A stretch of 64,000 nt of DNA from Promethearchaeia archaeon (GTDB lineage: Archaea > Asgardarchaeota > Lokiarchaeia > Sigyniarchaeales > SOKP01), in NCBI GenBank assembly GCA_029856145.1, contig JAHQWK010000020.1:84120-148119 (forward strand), given 5' to 3'. Below are positions 44,902-53,705 of the stretch, piece by piece. Positions within the stretch are counted from its first letter, which is position 1, and the number at the start of each line of letters is the position of its first letter. Both the position numbers and the translations under genes were made by a program. The notes below the pieces were generated by a model that ran no database searches, was not told where the DNA came from, and saw nothing but the letters and a program-made list of their open reading frames with translations.

Positions 44902-45161
44902 AAAATACCTAAGTCAATTGCAATATCTTGAGCCGAATATTCAGGATGCAATTTAACAAATGCTTTTTTTTCTCCTTTAGGTGTAATCATAGTGTTGACT
45001 TTTATCACTTTTACATTATGTAATTTTTCAATGGCTTTTTTAATTTGACTTTTATTTGCTTTTCTATTTACTATAAATACTAATTTGTTCTCTTTTTCGA
45101 TTAAATCAAAAGTTTTCTCAGTAATTAATGGCTTTTTAATGATTTTATAAAATATCTCCAC
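44898..45161 (-). CDS. rpl23: Large-subunit ribosomal protein L23
   Basis: An 87-residue uL23. [23 protein letters not shown] and [23 protein letters not shown] are family hallmarks. It lies at the exit of the peptide tunnel and is a docking site for SRP and chaperones. The start is GTG immediately after the rpl4 stop, with GAGGTG in the end of rpl4 as ribosome binding site. The usual next genes (L2, S19, L22, S3) are absent; the operon ends here. Confidence 0.95.
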   Translation of the reverse strand: MEIFYKIIKKPLITEKTFDLIEKENKLVFIVNRKANKSQIKKAIEKLHNVKVIKVNTMITPKGEKKAFVKLHPEYSAQDIAIDLGIF

Positions 45162-45950
45162 TTATACGAACACCTCATAGTTGTGTAAATCATTAATAGC
45201 AGATTGGGTCCAAAGTATTAATCTCCCTGATGATCCGCTAGGAGCTAGATTATTAATTGATAAATTTTCAATTTTAATAACATCCGTTCCTGGAATATTT
45301 CTTGAAGCTTTGATAATTCCAAAATCGTCTTTTATTACAATTAAAATCCCCTTCTTTTTTTTATATTTGCGACCTCTTGATTTACCTTTCCCGGCTCTTA
45401 TTTTTACATTTTTCTTAATCTTAATTAGATTCTCCTCTAATCCAAGACTGCATAAAATTGAATAGATCCCTGTTGTTTTTTTTATCGTTTGGATTTTATC
45501 ATCAACAACCAATGGAATTTCAGGCATATGTTCAATATTATAACCTCCCTTCTTAACCCAAGCTTTATCCCCAGAAGCAGAAATTGCAGATATTATTGAT
45601 AGTTTATTTATACGTTTATTAATTTTCTTCTTAATTTTTTTTTTGGTTTTTCTTGGGTGTGTTTGTCGACCTCCTTTAGCAAAGGGTACACGCCCTACAT
45701 TTCTTGCAGTTATAAATCCACTTCCTTTTATTCTAGGGGCTCTTGATATTCCGTGACCAGTCCCCCACCCTTCAGCAGTATTTCTTAGTCCTGCCCTTTT
45801 ATCTCTTCCTTGAATTTGCTTATTTTTACTCTGAAATACTAAACTTGCTATTTGAATAAGATCAATTCTAGGTTTTACATCAAATACTTTTGGTTTATCA
45901 ATAAATCCTTTTTTCTTTCCATCTAAATTATAAACATTTATTTTTTCCAT
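45162..45950 (-). CDS. rpl4: Large-subunit ribosomal protein L4
   Basis: A 262-residue archaeal-type uL4. The N-terminus YNLDGKKKGFIDKPKVFD, the rRNA-binding loop with GWGTGHGISRAPRIKGSG and GGRQTHPRKTKKK, and the C-terminal GTDVIKIENLSINNLAPSG match the family. Its extended loop lines the exit tunnel. GGTGATATT in front of ATG is a strong ribosome binding site. It follows rpl3 by 22 bases and is directly coupled to rpl23. Confidence 0.96.
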   Translation of the reverse strand: MEKINVYNLDGKKKGFIDKPKVFDVKPRIDLIQIASLVFQSKNKQIQGRDKRAGLRNTAEGWGTGHGISRAPRIKGSGFITARNVGRVPFAKGGRQTHPRKTKKKIKKKINKRINKLSIISAISASGDKAWVKKGGYNIEHMPEIPLVVDDKIQTIKKTTGIYSILCSLGLEENLIKIKKNVKIRAGKGKSRGRKYKKKKGILIVIKDDFGIIKASRNIPGTDVIKIENLSINNLAPSGSSGRLILWTQSAINDLHNYEVFV

Positions 45951-45972
45951 AATATCACCAGAATTATAAAAA

Positions 45973-46992
45973 TTATTTTCTTTGTTGACTTTCTCGACTT
46001 ATAAATGTAATTTCTGGAGTATTTAATATAAAAGATCTTGATGGTCTTATTGTTTTTCTTATTCTAACTAATCTTTTTTTAGGTCCTGGAATAGAGCCTA
46101 AGAGTAATATATAATCTCCACGAATCTTCCCATATCTGATAAATCCTCCTTTTGGGTTTATTTCTTCTTCATTTTCACCAATTTGCATTATTCTTTTATG
46201 ATATTCTGTCCTTTGATGAAATCCTAATTGACCCGCACGTGGAACTGTATAAAGAACTCTAGCAGGATGCCAAGGACCAATACAAGCAACAGCTCTCTTT
46301 ATTTTACTGTTTTTACGTGTGAGAATTTTTATTCCAAATCTCTTAACAGGACCCTGGAATCCTTTTCCTTTAGTTACAGCGATCACATCAACTAATTCTC
46401 CTTCAGTTAAAACATCTCGTGCCTTAATTTCTTTACCTAAGTTTTTATATGTAAAATTAAATTCATCCTTTGGTTGATTTATTGAATTTATTTTTATTTC
46501 AATAATATCAGGTTTCTTTCTAGGTATTGATGTTTTATAGGGCTGTGTTTGAAAAATCCCTCTAATCTCACTTGTTTTATTTAAGGCTTTCAATATTTCT
46601 TTTTTATTATCCTTAGTTTCTTTTTTTTCTAAATTTGGTAGATTTATTTTCCGAGATAAATAATTATTAAATTCGTGAGTATATAATTCTCCAATTATAT
46701 ACTTACCATACTCATCTTCATTATAAACTCTAATCCCTATAAGAATTAATGGAGGGACTTCAATGATTGTCACAGGTTTCATTAATTCTTTTCCATAATA
46801 CGGGCTATTTTTCTGATCCTCTATATATGTAATATGAGTCATACCTGCTTTAAATCCAGCAAATCCAAGAAATTTAATCTCATCTAAACTATCTAACCAA
46901 TGTCGAACTCGACCTTTTATTTGTACTGCTCTTTTTCTAGGCAGAAATGCTAATGATCCATGTCTGGGGGCGTGTTTTTTCCGATGACCCAT
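45973..46992 (-). CDS. rpl3: Large-subunit ribosomal protein L3
   Basis: A 339-residue archaeal uL3. The start MGHRKKHAPRHGSLAFLPRK, the central GFAGFKAGMTHI, TKGKGFQGPVKRFG and the C-terminal GQLGFHQRTEYHKRI segment are diagnostic. The protein is needed to form the peptidyl-transferase centre region. It is the first gene of a three-gene L3-L4-L23 operon. GTGAT precedes the start codon. The promoter probably lies in the 125-bp AT-rich region shared with the divergent pilus ATPase. Confidence 0.97.
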   Translation of the reverse strand: MGHRKKHAPRHGSLAFLPRKRAVQIKGRVRHWLDSLDEIKFLGFAGFKAGMTHITYIEDQKNSPYYGKELMKPVTIIEVPPLILIGIRVYNEDEYGKYIIGELYTHEFNNYLSRKINLPNLEKKETKDNKKEILKALNKTSEIRGIFQTQPYKTSIPRKKPDIIEIKINSINQPKDEFNFTYKNLGKEIKARDVLTEGELVDVIAVTKGKGFQGPVKRFGIKILTRKNSKIKRAVACIGPWHPARVLYTVPRAGQLGFHQRTEYHKRIMQIGENEEEINPKGGFIRYGKIRGDYILLLGSIPGPKKRLVRIRKTIRPSRSFILNTPEITFISRESQQRK

Positions 46993-47117
46993 TATTTATC
47001 ACATTTGCTTTTGGAAGTGAATTTTTTAAAATAAATAAATTTTTTCATTTAAATCTAATTTTATCGCTTAGTGGTAAAATAGGGCTGTTTAAATTTTTCT
47101 TTTTAAAAAATATTTAA

Positions 47118-49298
47118 ATGTCTTTGAAAGATCCAAGTTATTTTAAAGAAAAAGAAAATTTAGATGGGAAAAAAGATATTATTTTAATCTTAGATTGTTA
47201 TAATTGCCCCCAAAAAGAAACTAATTTCTTTAAATCTAAAAAATGTATCAACTGTTTTTTAAAGACTCTATTTATTAATAGAAATCAAAAATTTGATTAT
47301 ATATCAATACTATGTAATGATATTTTAATTAATAATAATCAATTCGAATTATTTTTAGATTATTTCAAGATTTTAAAAACAATTAAAAGAATCAAATCTA
47401 AAATTGAAAAAATTCGAAATCAAAAATGTAAATATCAGGAATTTAAATGTAAGATTTTCCCAAATATTTCTTCTTTATATAAAATTAAAGATTTTGAATA
47501 CCTCAATCCAACTTTTATTTATAATAATTATGCTAAAGGATTTTCAAATCTAAAGAAAGAAAGTATTAATAATTCAATTTGTCAAGAATGTCATAATTCA
47601 ATTAGAACTTCAGTAGAATACCTTCTTAAAGTCTTAAATGATTTAAGAATTATTCAAAAACTTAAGAATTTTAAAATAGATACCAAAACTTATAAAAATC
47701 TCAGCAATTTTTATGAATATATTTTTTCAGGACCTTCATTAATAATAAATGATGTTCAAGAAATTCCAGATAAGAGTTTAGATAAAGACAAACAATTATT
47801 AAACTCCTATAATCTCGGTAATTCTGAAGTTTTTAAGGTTCTTATTTTTGAAAATGAATATGAAACTGAGAAGAATTACAGGGTTGAACTCTTCTTTAAG
47901 GGGGAAACACAGGAGGATTACTTCGAAAAGATTATACAGGATATTTATCATAATATTGAGATTATAGAACTTGATGAAATAGTTCCACTTGAAGAATTAA
48001 TTGAATTTTATGAAAGAGAATCTTTAAAAATTTTAAATTCAAAATATAAATTTTCGAACCCTGTTAGTCAAAAGATTGGATTTTTAGCTGCGATAAAAAA
48101 ATTGAACTTAGACAAATTATTTCCACTATTAATCGATGATTTTATAGAGGAGATATTTTTAGATTCTCCCAAAGATGAAATCTATATAAATCATCAAATA
48201 CATGGTCGCTGTCGAACGATGACAAGATTTAATTCAAAAGAACTCGAGCGTATTAAAGCATTGATTAGGTTATATAGTGGACAAAGGCTTGATTTTAAGA
48301 ATCCAATTATCAAATTTGTTATTAAAAATAAATATTTTTACTGCAGATTTTCTATTGACGTTGAGCCAATTCAAATCAATAACTTTGCTTTAGATATAAG
48401 GAAGTTAAATAAAAACATTTTCACTATACAAGATTTACTAAAAAATGGGACAATAGATCCTTTAATAGCCGCATTTTTATACTTTAATATTCTTCGCAGA
48501 AGAAATATTACAATCACGGGTGAGACTGACACAGGAAAAACAACTTTAATTAATGCTTTAGATTTATTAACTCCAAAAGAATTTAGAAAGATTTATGTTG
48601 AAAATATTACGGAATCATTAAATCAAATTGAATTTGGCAAGCACCAATTAAAATATAAAGTAGATTCATTAGAAGAATCGATTATAGAAAAATATTCAAA
48701 AAGTAACCAGATTAAAACTCTTTTACACAGAACACCCGATATTATATATCTAGGTGAGATTCTCACAAAAGAGGAAACGGAGGCTATGTTCCAATGTTTA
48801 GCAGCCGGATTAAGAGGGTTTCAGACAATACATTCCAAAAATATTGATTCTCTTATGAACCGTTTTCTCTATCACTTTAAAATAAATAAGTCGTGTCTTA
48901 ATGATTTGGATATTATTATATTGATGAAAAAAAAATATAATGAAAGAAAAGTTGTTGGAATATTTGAAATTAGTAAATCTCTTGAATCTAAAAATAAACT
49001 ATTCAACTCTATTTTTGAATACAATCCACAAACAAACAAATGGGTATTAACAAAATCACTTTATGAGACAAATATGATTTTAGATATAAAGAAGTATGAG
49101 GATTTAACAAAAGAAAATTTCTTATCATTGATTAAGGTATATAATGAAATCTTCGAGTTTTTATTAAAATCAGATAAAATAGAGAATATCGAATTAATTG
49201 AATTCTTTCATAAAATTTCATATTATTCAGCAATTTCTCTTGACTCATTAAAACAATTTTGGAATATTTGGAAAAAGAATCGAAGTTTAAATTTTTAA
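47118..49298 (+). CDS. Type IV pilus / type II secretion ATPase (GspE/VirB11-like)
   Basis: A 726-residue archaeal secretion ATPase. The N-terminal region has Cys clusters (DCYNCP, KCINCF and, further on, CQECHNS) that probably bind zinc. The RecA-like domain contains GETDTGKTTLI near residue 468 (Walker A), TPDIIYLGEILTKEETEA (Walker B region), and GFQTIHSKN (His-box). It should energise pilus assembly together with the TadC-like protein that follows. The Cys-rich N-terminus, lacking in bacterial TadA, is unusual. Two genes downstream on the same strand complete a three-gene operon. Confidence 0.88.
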   Translation: MSLKDPSYFKEKENLDGKKDIILILDCYNCPQKETNFFKSKKCINCFLKTLFINRNQKFDYISILCNDILINNNQFELFLDYFKILKTIKRIKSKIEKIRNQKCKYQEFKCKIFPNISSLYKIKDFEYLNPTFIYNNYAKGFSNLKKESINNSICQECHNSIRTSVEYLLKVLNDLRIIQKLKNFKIDTKTYKNLSNFYEYIFSGPSLIINDVQEIPDKSLDKDKQLLNSYNLGNSEVFKVLIFENEYETEKNYRVELFFKGETQEDYFEKIIQDIYHNIEIIELDEIVPLEELIEFYERESLKILNSKYKFSNPVSQKIGFLAAIKKLNLDKLFPLLIDDFIEEIFLDSPKDEIYINHQIHGRCRTMTRFNSKELERIKALIRLYSGQRLDFKNPIIKFVIKNKYFYCRFSIDVEPIQINNFALDIRKLNKNIFTIQDLLKNGTIDPLIAAFLYFNILRRRNITITGETDTGKTTLINALDLLTPKEFRKIYVENITESLNQIEFGKHQLKYKVDSLEESIIEKYSKSNQIKTLLHRTPDIIYLGEILTKEETEAMFQCLAAGLRGFQTIHSKNIDSLMNRFLYHFKINKSCLNDLDIIILMKKKYNERKVVGIFEISKSLESKNKLFNSIFEYNPQTNKWVLTKSLYETNMILDIKKYEDLTKENFLSLIKVYNEIFEFLLKSDKIENIELIEFFHKISYYSAISLDSLKQFWNIWKKNRSLNF

Positions 49299-49314
49299 AT
49301 TTGTATTCAATTAT

Positions 49315-49737
49315 ATGACAAATCTGATTGAAAAATCCTTACTATTGGGGTTTGGGATTTTTACTCTTACAATTTTTTCTTCCATCATAATTCCTTTCTT
49401 AGGAACAATAGCAGAATTTAATCAAAATGGAAGGAATGATTTAGAAACTTATATGTTCTTTATTAATGAAATTGATCAAGGAATTAATTATATAGTACAA
49501 AATCAAGATGAAGACTATCTGAAGGATGTTGATTATCCCTCTAATTTAAATATATCTTTTTATGCTAACATTGCCAAATATGAATTTTTAATTGAAAATC
49601 AACTTTGCGTTAAAATAAAAGAATATAATGAGTTTTTTATCAATCTTGATTTTCATCAAATTCCCCCTGGACTATATCTTTTGAATATCTCCCGTTGTTC
49701 ATCGTTAATCAAAGTTAATATTAGTAACTTACATTAA
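49315..49737 (+). CDS. Pilin-like single-span protein
   Basis: 140 residues with an N-terminal hydrophobic helix (about 8-32, LLLGFGIFTLTIFSSIIIPFL) and an extracellular domain with a C-terminal Cys (SRCSSLIKV). Its place between the pilus ATPase and the TadC-like gene suggests a minor pilin or pseudopilin. The sequence lacks an obvious class III cleavage motif, so it might instead be an assembly factor such as archaeal FlaF/FlaG-like proteins. Confidence 0.6.
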   Translation: MTNLIEKSLLLGFGIFTLTIFSSIIIPFLGTIAEFNQNGRNDLETYMFFINEIDQGINYIVQNQDEDYLKDVDYPSNLNISFYANIAKYEFLIENQLCVKIKEYNEFFINLDFHQIPPGLYLLNISRCSSLIKVNISNLH

Positions 49738-49750
49738 AATTCTAAATTGT

Positions 49751-51277
49751 ATGAGAAATCTTAAAAATTATATTAATTTTTGTAAAAAATTCCATAAATC
49801 TTATTTACCTAGGTTAAAATTTAAGGAACTGAATGAACGTTATAGTCAACTATACAGAAAATTATATCAAATTGATAAAGATGATGTTAATAGAGCAAGT
49901 TTCATGGTTTGCATATTCTCATTTAGTATTTCTTTACTAATATCAATACTCATTATAAAATTAAATATTCTAATAATAATTTTATATTCAGTAATTTTCG
50001 GTTTACTTCTCTCATATAGATTCAATTTTATTATTTATCATGATATTAATAAAAAAGAAGTAGAAATAAATGCTATGCTCTATCTAATCAAGTTAGATTT
50101 TTCATTAATTAAAAAAACATTAAAAGCTAATTCTGATTTTTATTTAAGTTTTATAAGGCTAATTAAAGAATATCAACTTCCTATTTTAAACCATTTTAAA
50201 CATATTTTGGTAAAAATTCATGAAGGTGAAATTCCTGAAAATGAATTAATGAGAATTATAACACCATCAAGGGATTTTAATCAATATTTAAAGAATTTAT
50301 TGATCAATAATTTTGATGATACATATTCACTTGATGAGCCTACAGAAACTACATTAGAAAAAAACTTTAAAATCTATCTAAAAGAAATTCAATCAAAAAT
50401 AAGCATTATCTTTTTTATTGGTGTTTTTTTTCCAATTGGTCTATGTTTTTTGATTCTTTTTCAATTAGTAAATATAATTACTCTAATTGTTCTAATTCCT
50501 TTCTTTTTAATAATTTTAAATTATTTATGTCGCAAATTTATAAGAATAAATACATATATGATTGGTGTTCTAAATGATTATTCTGGCGTAGAAAAGAAAA
50601 AATTTAATGAATTTTTGTTATTTTTAAATGGTTTTGCTGCAAATTTAAAAAATAACCTATCTCCTGAAAAGGCATTTCTAAAATCATACTCACAGAATAA
50701 AAATTTATTCATAGTGCTAGAGAGAACCATTAAAAATCAATTATCTCGGCTTTTGAATTTTAATTGCTCGTTTCATGATATGATCCAATATTTTAAGCTA
50801 GAATTAAACTCAACAAGATATATAGTAATATTAGATCTTATCGAAAAATTTGTAACCGAAAATCCTTATTATTCTACCGAGAAAATCTTCGAAATTTTAC
50901 ATATACTTCATAATCATCAAAAACTTGAAAGAAAACTAGAAATAATAATTAAAGGAGAGAAGTTCAAAATATTTTTCTTCATTTTTCTTTTACCAATATT
51001 AATTGGGGCAATTTCAGGTATGTTTCCTTTTTTCATATTAATGACAAGGAATATTAATTCAATCACTCCCGCAATTTTGTTTGATTATAATAATTTGATG
51101 AATTTTTATTATATATTATTGATTTTTATTGTTTTTACTTCAAGTATTTCAATTACATCCAATAATTTCTTGAAAGTGATTAAATATCGGAAGAAATCTC
51201 TTATAATCTTTATTTCTAACCTAATTTTTATTCTAACGTTTATTTCATCTTTTATTAATACAATAAATTTTATTTAG
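49751..51277 (+). CDS. TadC/GspF-like pilus assembly membrane protein
   Basis: A 508-residue membrane protein with about seven hydrophobic segments in two groups (about 55-95, 215-260, 405-430 and 455-505). Two cytoplasmic helical domains separated by these groups fit the twin T2SSF domains of archaeal TadC/ArlJ proteins (KNNLSPEKAFLKSY is a typical T2SSF segment). It forms the platform for the ATPase encoded two genes upstream. Start ATG, 14 bases after the pilin-like gene. Confidence 0.78.
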   Translation: MRNLKNYINFCKKFHKSYLPRLKFKELNERYSQLYRKLYQIDKDDVNRASFMVCIFSFSISLLISILIIKLNILIIILYSVIFGLLLSYRFNFIIYHDINKKEVEINAMLYLIKLDFSLIKKTLKANSDFYLSFIRLIKEYQLPILNHFKHILVKIHEGEIPENELMRIITPSRDFNQYLKNLLINNFDDTYSLDEPTETTLEKNFKIYLKEIQSKISIIFFIGVFFPIGLCFLILFQLVNIITLIVLIPFFLIILNYLCRKFIRINTYMIGVLNDYSGVEKKKFNEFLLFLNGFAANLKNNLSPEKAFLKSYSQNKNLFIVLERTIKNQLSRLLNFNCSFHDMIQYFKLELNSTRYIVILDLIEKFVTENPYYSTEKIFEILHILHNHQKLERKLEIIIKGEKFKIFFFIFLLPILIGAISGMFPFFILMTRNINSITPAILFDYNNLMNFYYILLIFIVFTSSISITSNNFLKVIKYRKKSLIIFISNLIFILTFISSFINTINFI

Positions 51278-51294
51278 ATAATTTTATTACATTA

Positions 51295-51594
51295 TCAAGA
51301 AAAGCCGATAAGATAGATGGATTCTACAACTAAATATAATCCAATAAAAACATTTATCAGAATTGAATAAAAAAAAATTAATTTGAAAAAATTAATGTTC
51401 TCTAAATTATTCATATATATTATAATTTCTAATCTTTCTAATATCACATAAAAGGGAATTAATAGAATTAGAAAAATTAAAAGAGAAATTAAAGTTGTAA
51501 GCATATCAACAGAAATAGCGGAATAAATGAATATAAAAATGAAGATACTTAAAATTAATAAGATTTCAAATAATAAGATATTAAATTCTAACAT
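51295..51594 (-). CDS. Small three-span membrane protein
   Basis: 99 residues, nearly all hydrophobic, with three predicted membrane helices (about 5-28, 30-55 and 72-95). No family is recognised. It converges on the pilus operon end and may be unrelated to it. The strong hydrophobicity and good start codon support coding. Confidence 0.5.
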   Translation of the reverse strand: MLEFNILLFEILLILSIFIFIFIYSAISVDMLTTLISLLIFLILLIPFYVILERLEIIIYMNNLENINFFKLIFFYSILINVFIGLYLVVESIYLIGFS

Positions 51595-51763
51595 TTCTTA
51601 AACTATGTGCTCGATAAATTATTTAAAGGGCTCGTAATATTATTTCTAATAAATTTAATTACTCAATATGATTTTCATAAATAATCTTATTATTAAAATC
51701 AAGTTTTTATAAACAATAGCAATGTTAGAAAATATTATATAAGAAAAAAAGCTGATCATAATT

Positions 51764-52252
51764 ATGAGAAATTTAAAATTAAAAGGACTCAAATATAATA
51801 AAGGTAAATATAACTTCTATAATGATCGATTTGTATTTTTTCCTCCTCAAGTAATTGATATTTTATCATCTATTTATGGAGAAGGGGTGAAATCATTATT
51901 AGTTTGGCTTGGTAAGAAGGCAGGCTGGAATTTAATACAAAATTGGGATGAAATTATAAGACCAAAAACTTTGGAAGATTTAGTGAATCAATGTTGTAAT
52001 ATATTAAGTAATCATGGATGGGGACGTTTTGTCCCAAAACAAATTACTGAGGATTTAATTATCTTAAATCTTTTTCATAATATATCTTCACAATTAGAAA
52101 ATAAATCCAAATATTTTTGCTATTTTATAACAGGGTTATTAACAGGGATAGGAGAATTTGCACTTTATAGGGTAAATGTTTCTGAAACTCAATGTTGTTT
52201 AGAGGATCTAAATTTAGAATTCTGTGAATATAAAATTGAACAAATAAAATAA
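51764..52252 (+). CDS. V4R/TRAPP-like domain protein
   Basis: 162 residues with the pattern of the V4R (4-vinyl reductase) domain, which has the same fold as Bet3-type TRAPP subunits. The domain begins FFPPQVIDILSSIYGEGVKSLLVWLGKKAG, contains GWGRF in the middle, and ends with the CYFITGLLTGIGEFALYRVNVSETQCC and FCEY segment. Asgard archaea have been proposed to use such domains in membrane-trafficking-like or sensory roles. No catalytic domain is fused. Cys pairs near the end could bind metal or a small molecule. Confidence 0.65.
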   Translation: MRNLKLKGLKYNKGKYNFYNDRFVFFPPQVIDILSSIYGEGVKSLLVWLGKKAGWNLIQNWDEIIRPKTLEDLVNQCCNILSNHGWGRFVPKQITEDLIILNLFHNISSQLENKSKYFCYFITGLLTGIGEFALYRVNVSETQCCLEDLNLEFCEYKIEQIK

Positions 52253-52262
52253 ATTAGAGTTT

Positions 52263-52655
52263 TCACCAAGGATCCCATTCTTCTGGATTTAATTCTTCAT
52301 CATCATTTTCTAAGTTTTTTTCAGCAGTACCAGAGTGTAATTGATATAAATTATCATCTAGTTTTGGAATTTCTTCTTGAATTTCTCTTGGATGATCGTC
52401 AATTAAATCCAGCTCTTCCTCAATTGTAAGAGATTCTTCTCCAATAACAACATCCTTAAAGGCGGAGATTAAAGATAGAAAATTAAAAAACTCTTCTTTA
52501 TTCATCTCAACTTTGACAGTCTTATCGTTATTTAGGAGTGCTAATTTAATTATTCGAACCTCACCACTAATTTCTACAGAAGTTATTTCAATATTATCAT
52601 TTTTGTTTTTTAGCTGAATTTTCCATGAAGTTTCTCTTGTTTTTTCAATCTCCAT
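52263..52655 (-). CDS. Acidic hypothetical protein
   Basis: 130 residues. The first 80 have alternating short strands (WKIQLKNKNDNIEITSVEISGE) and a MNKEEFFNFLSLISAFKDV helix, possibly a small beta domain. The last 50 are strongly acidic (EEELDLIDDHPREIQEEIP and NLENDDEELNPEEWDPW), like the tail of a histone-chaperone or a protein-interaction arm. No family recognised. It is convergent with the V4R gene. Confidence 0.55.
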   Translation of the reverse strand: MEIEKTRETSWKIQLKNKNDNIEITSVEISGEVRIIKLALLNNDKTVKVEMNKEEFFNFLSLISAFKDVVIGEESLTIEEELDLIDDHPREIQEEIPKLDDNLYQLHSGTAEKNLENDDEELNPEEWDPW

Positions 52656-52739
52656 TTTTAATTTTCACGTTAAAAAATTATTAAAGTTCATTAATTTAAT
52701 AAAAATTATTAAATTTAAAATTAATTCGATATTCATTAA

Positions 52740-53407
52740 TTAAATCGCTAGTTTAATAAACCACGCAAATAAATATGTTAGGATAATTATTAAAATGAGT
52801 GGAGGCCTATATTGAATTAATACTTGGAACTTTTTTTTTCTATTATTAAATACTAATAAGACAGACTTAAGGAGAATTTTCTCTTCCTTATATTCCCTTA
52901 ATTTTGAATAATTTAAGAATTTATAAAAACTTTTAATGTAAAATTTCTTAAAGCCTGAGAGTGTTGAATCTAAGTTAAAGAAGGTAATGAATGAACAATT
53001 GTTTTTGAATAAGGAGTTTAATATAAAATTTTGTAGGAATAATAAAATAAAAAACAATGAAAACAATAAAAAAAATGAAGTAACAAAATATAGATTTAAA
53101 AATTTTAAAGGATGAATTAGAAATATTAAAATTATAAGTTTTCCATCACTTCCACCTATTATTTTTAAATTAAACAAGAGAAATGAAAGAAGAAAAACAA
53201 TTAAAAAAAAAAAAATTTGCCAAAAATAATTATTAAGAAACAATTGGCATATATAAAATACTCAATTATATTTAGAATAAAAGCGAAGCTAATTGCTAAC
53301 TTGAAAAATTTATTTGGGACTTTACGATATTTTACATCAAAATATAACGTTACCAAGGACAGAATATTGAAATATAATACAGTTAAAAAAAAAAACAATA
53401 AGTCCAT
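52740..53407 (-). CDS. Prepilin peptidase, split by a frameshift at an A13 tract
   Basis: Two overlapping minus-strand frames together make one A24-type prepilin peptidase. The first (53407-53201) carries the first catalytic Asp in LYFDVKYRKVPNKFF; the second (53243-52740) carries the second site IGGSDGKLIILIFLIHP and the C-terminal membrane helices. The frames meet at a run of thirteen A on the plus strand (53203-53215), where one inserted or lost base would restore a full 220-residue protein. The enzyme would cleave the Flp-like pilin signal. Sequencing error, phase variation or programmed slippage, and a real pseudogene are all possible. Confidence 0.75.
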
Positions 53408-53411
53408 AATA

Positions 53412-53705
53412 CTAATAATTTCCTTCCCAAATTTCTATAAAATTTCTAAAACTCCTCGCTTTCATATTTTCTGATTTATACCTAAAGATTTTAATTCTCC
53501 CAAATTTCTTTTCTTGAATTAAATTATGCAATTTAAGGAAATTTAGATGTTTTAAAACACAGGAATAATTCAATCTGGTTTTTCTTATAATTAATGAAAT
53601 AGTTAATTCATCATCTCTAGCTAAAGCTTTTAGGATTTTAACTCTAGCTCTTGATCCTAATAAGTCCTCAATTAAATCTTTTTTTTCTAATTTATTATTA
53701 ATCAT
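53412..53705 (-). CDS. Winged-helix protein coupled to orc1/cdc6
   Basis: 97 residues with an ArsR/TrmB-like winged helix: RARVKILKALARDDELTISLI, recognition helix RLNYSCVLKHLNFLKLHNLI, wing EKKFGRIKIFRY. The start overlaps the end of orc1/cdc6 by four bases (ATGA type), so the two are translated from one message. It may regulate the initiator gene or act at the origin; this is inferred. A four-base gap separates it from the prepilin peptidase. Confidence 0.75.
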   Translation of the reverse strand: MINNKLEKKDLIEDLLGSRARVKILKALARDDELTISLIIRKTRLNYSCVLKHLNFLKLHNLIQEKKFGRIKIFRYKSENMKARSFRNFIEIWEGNY

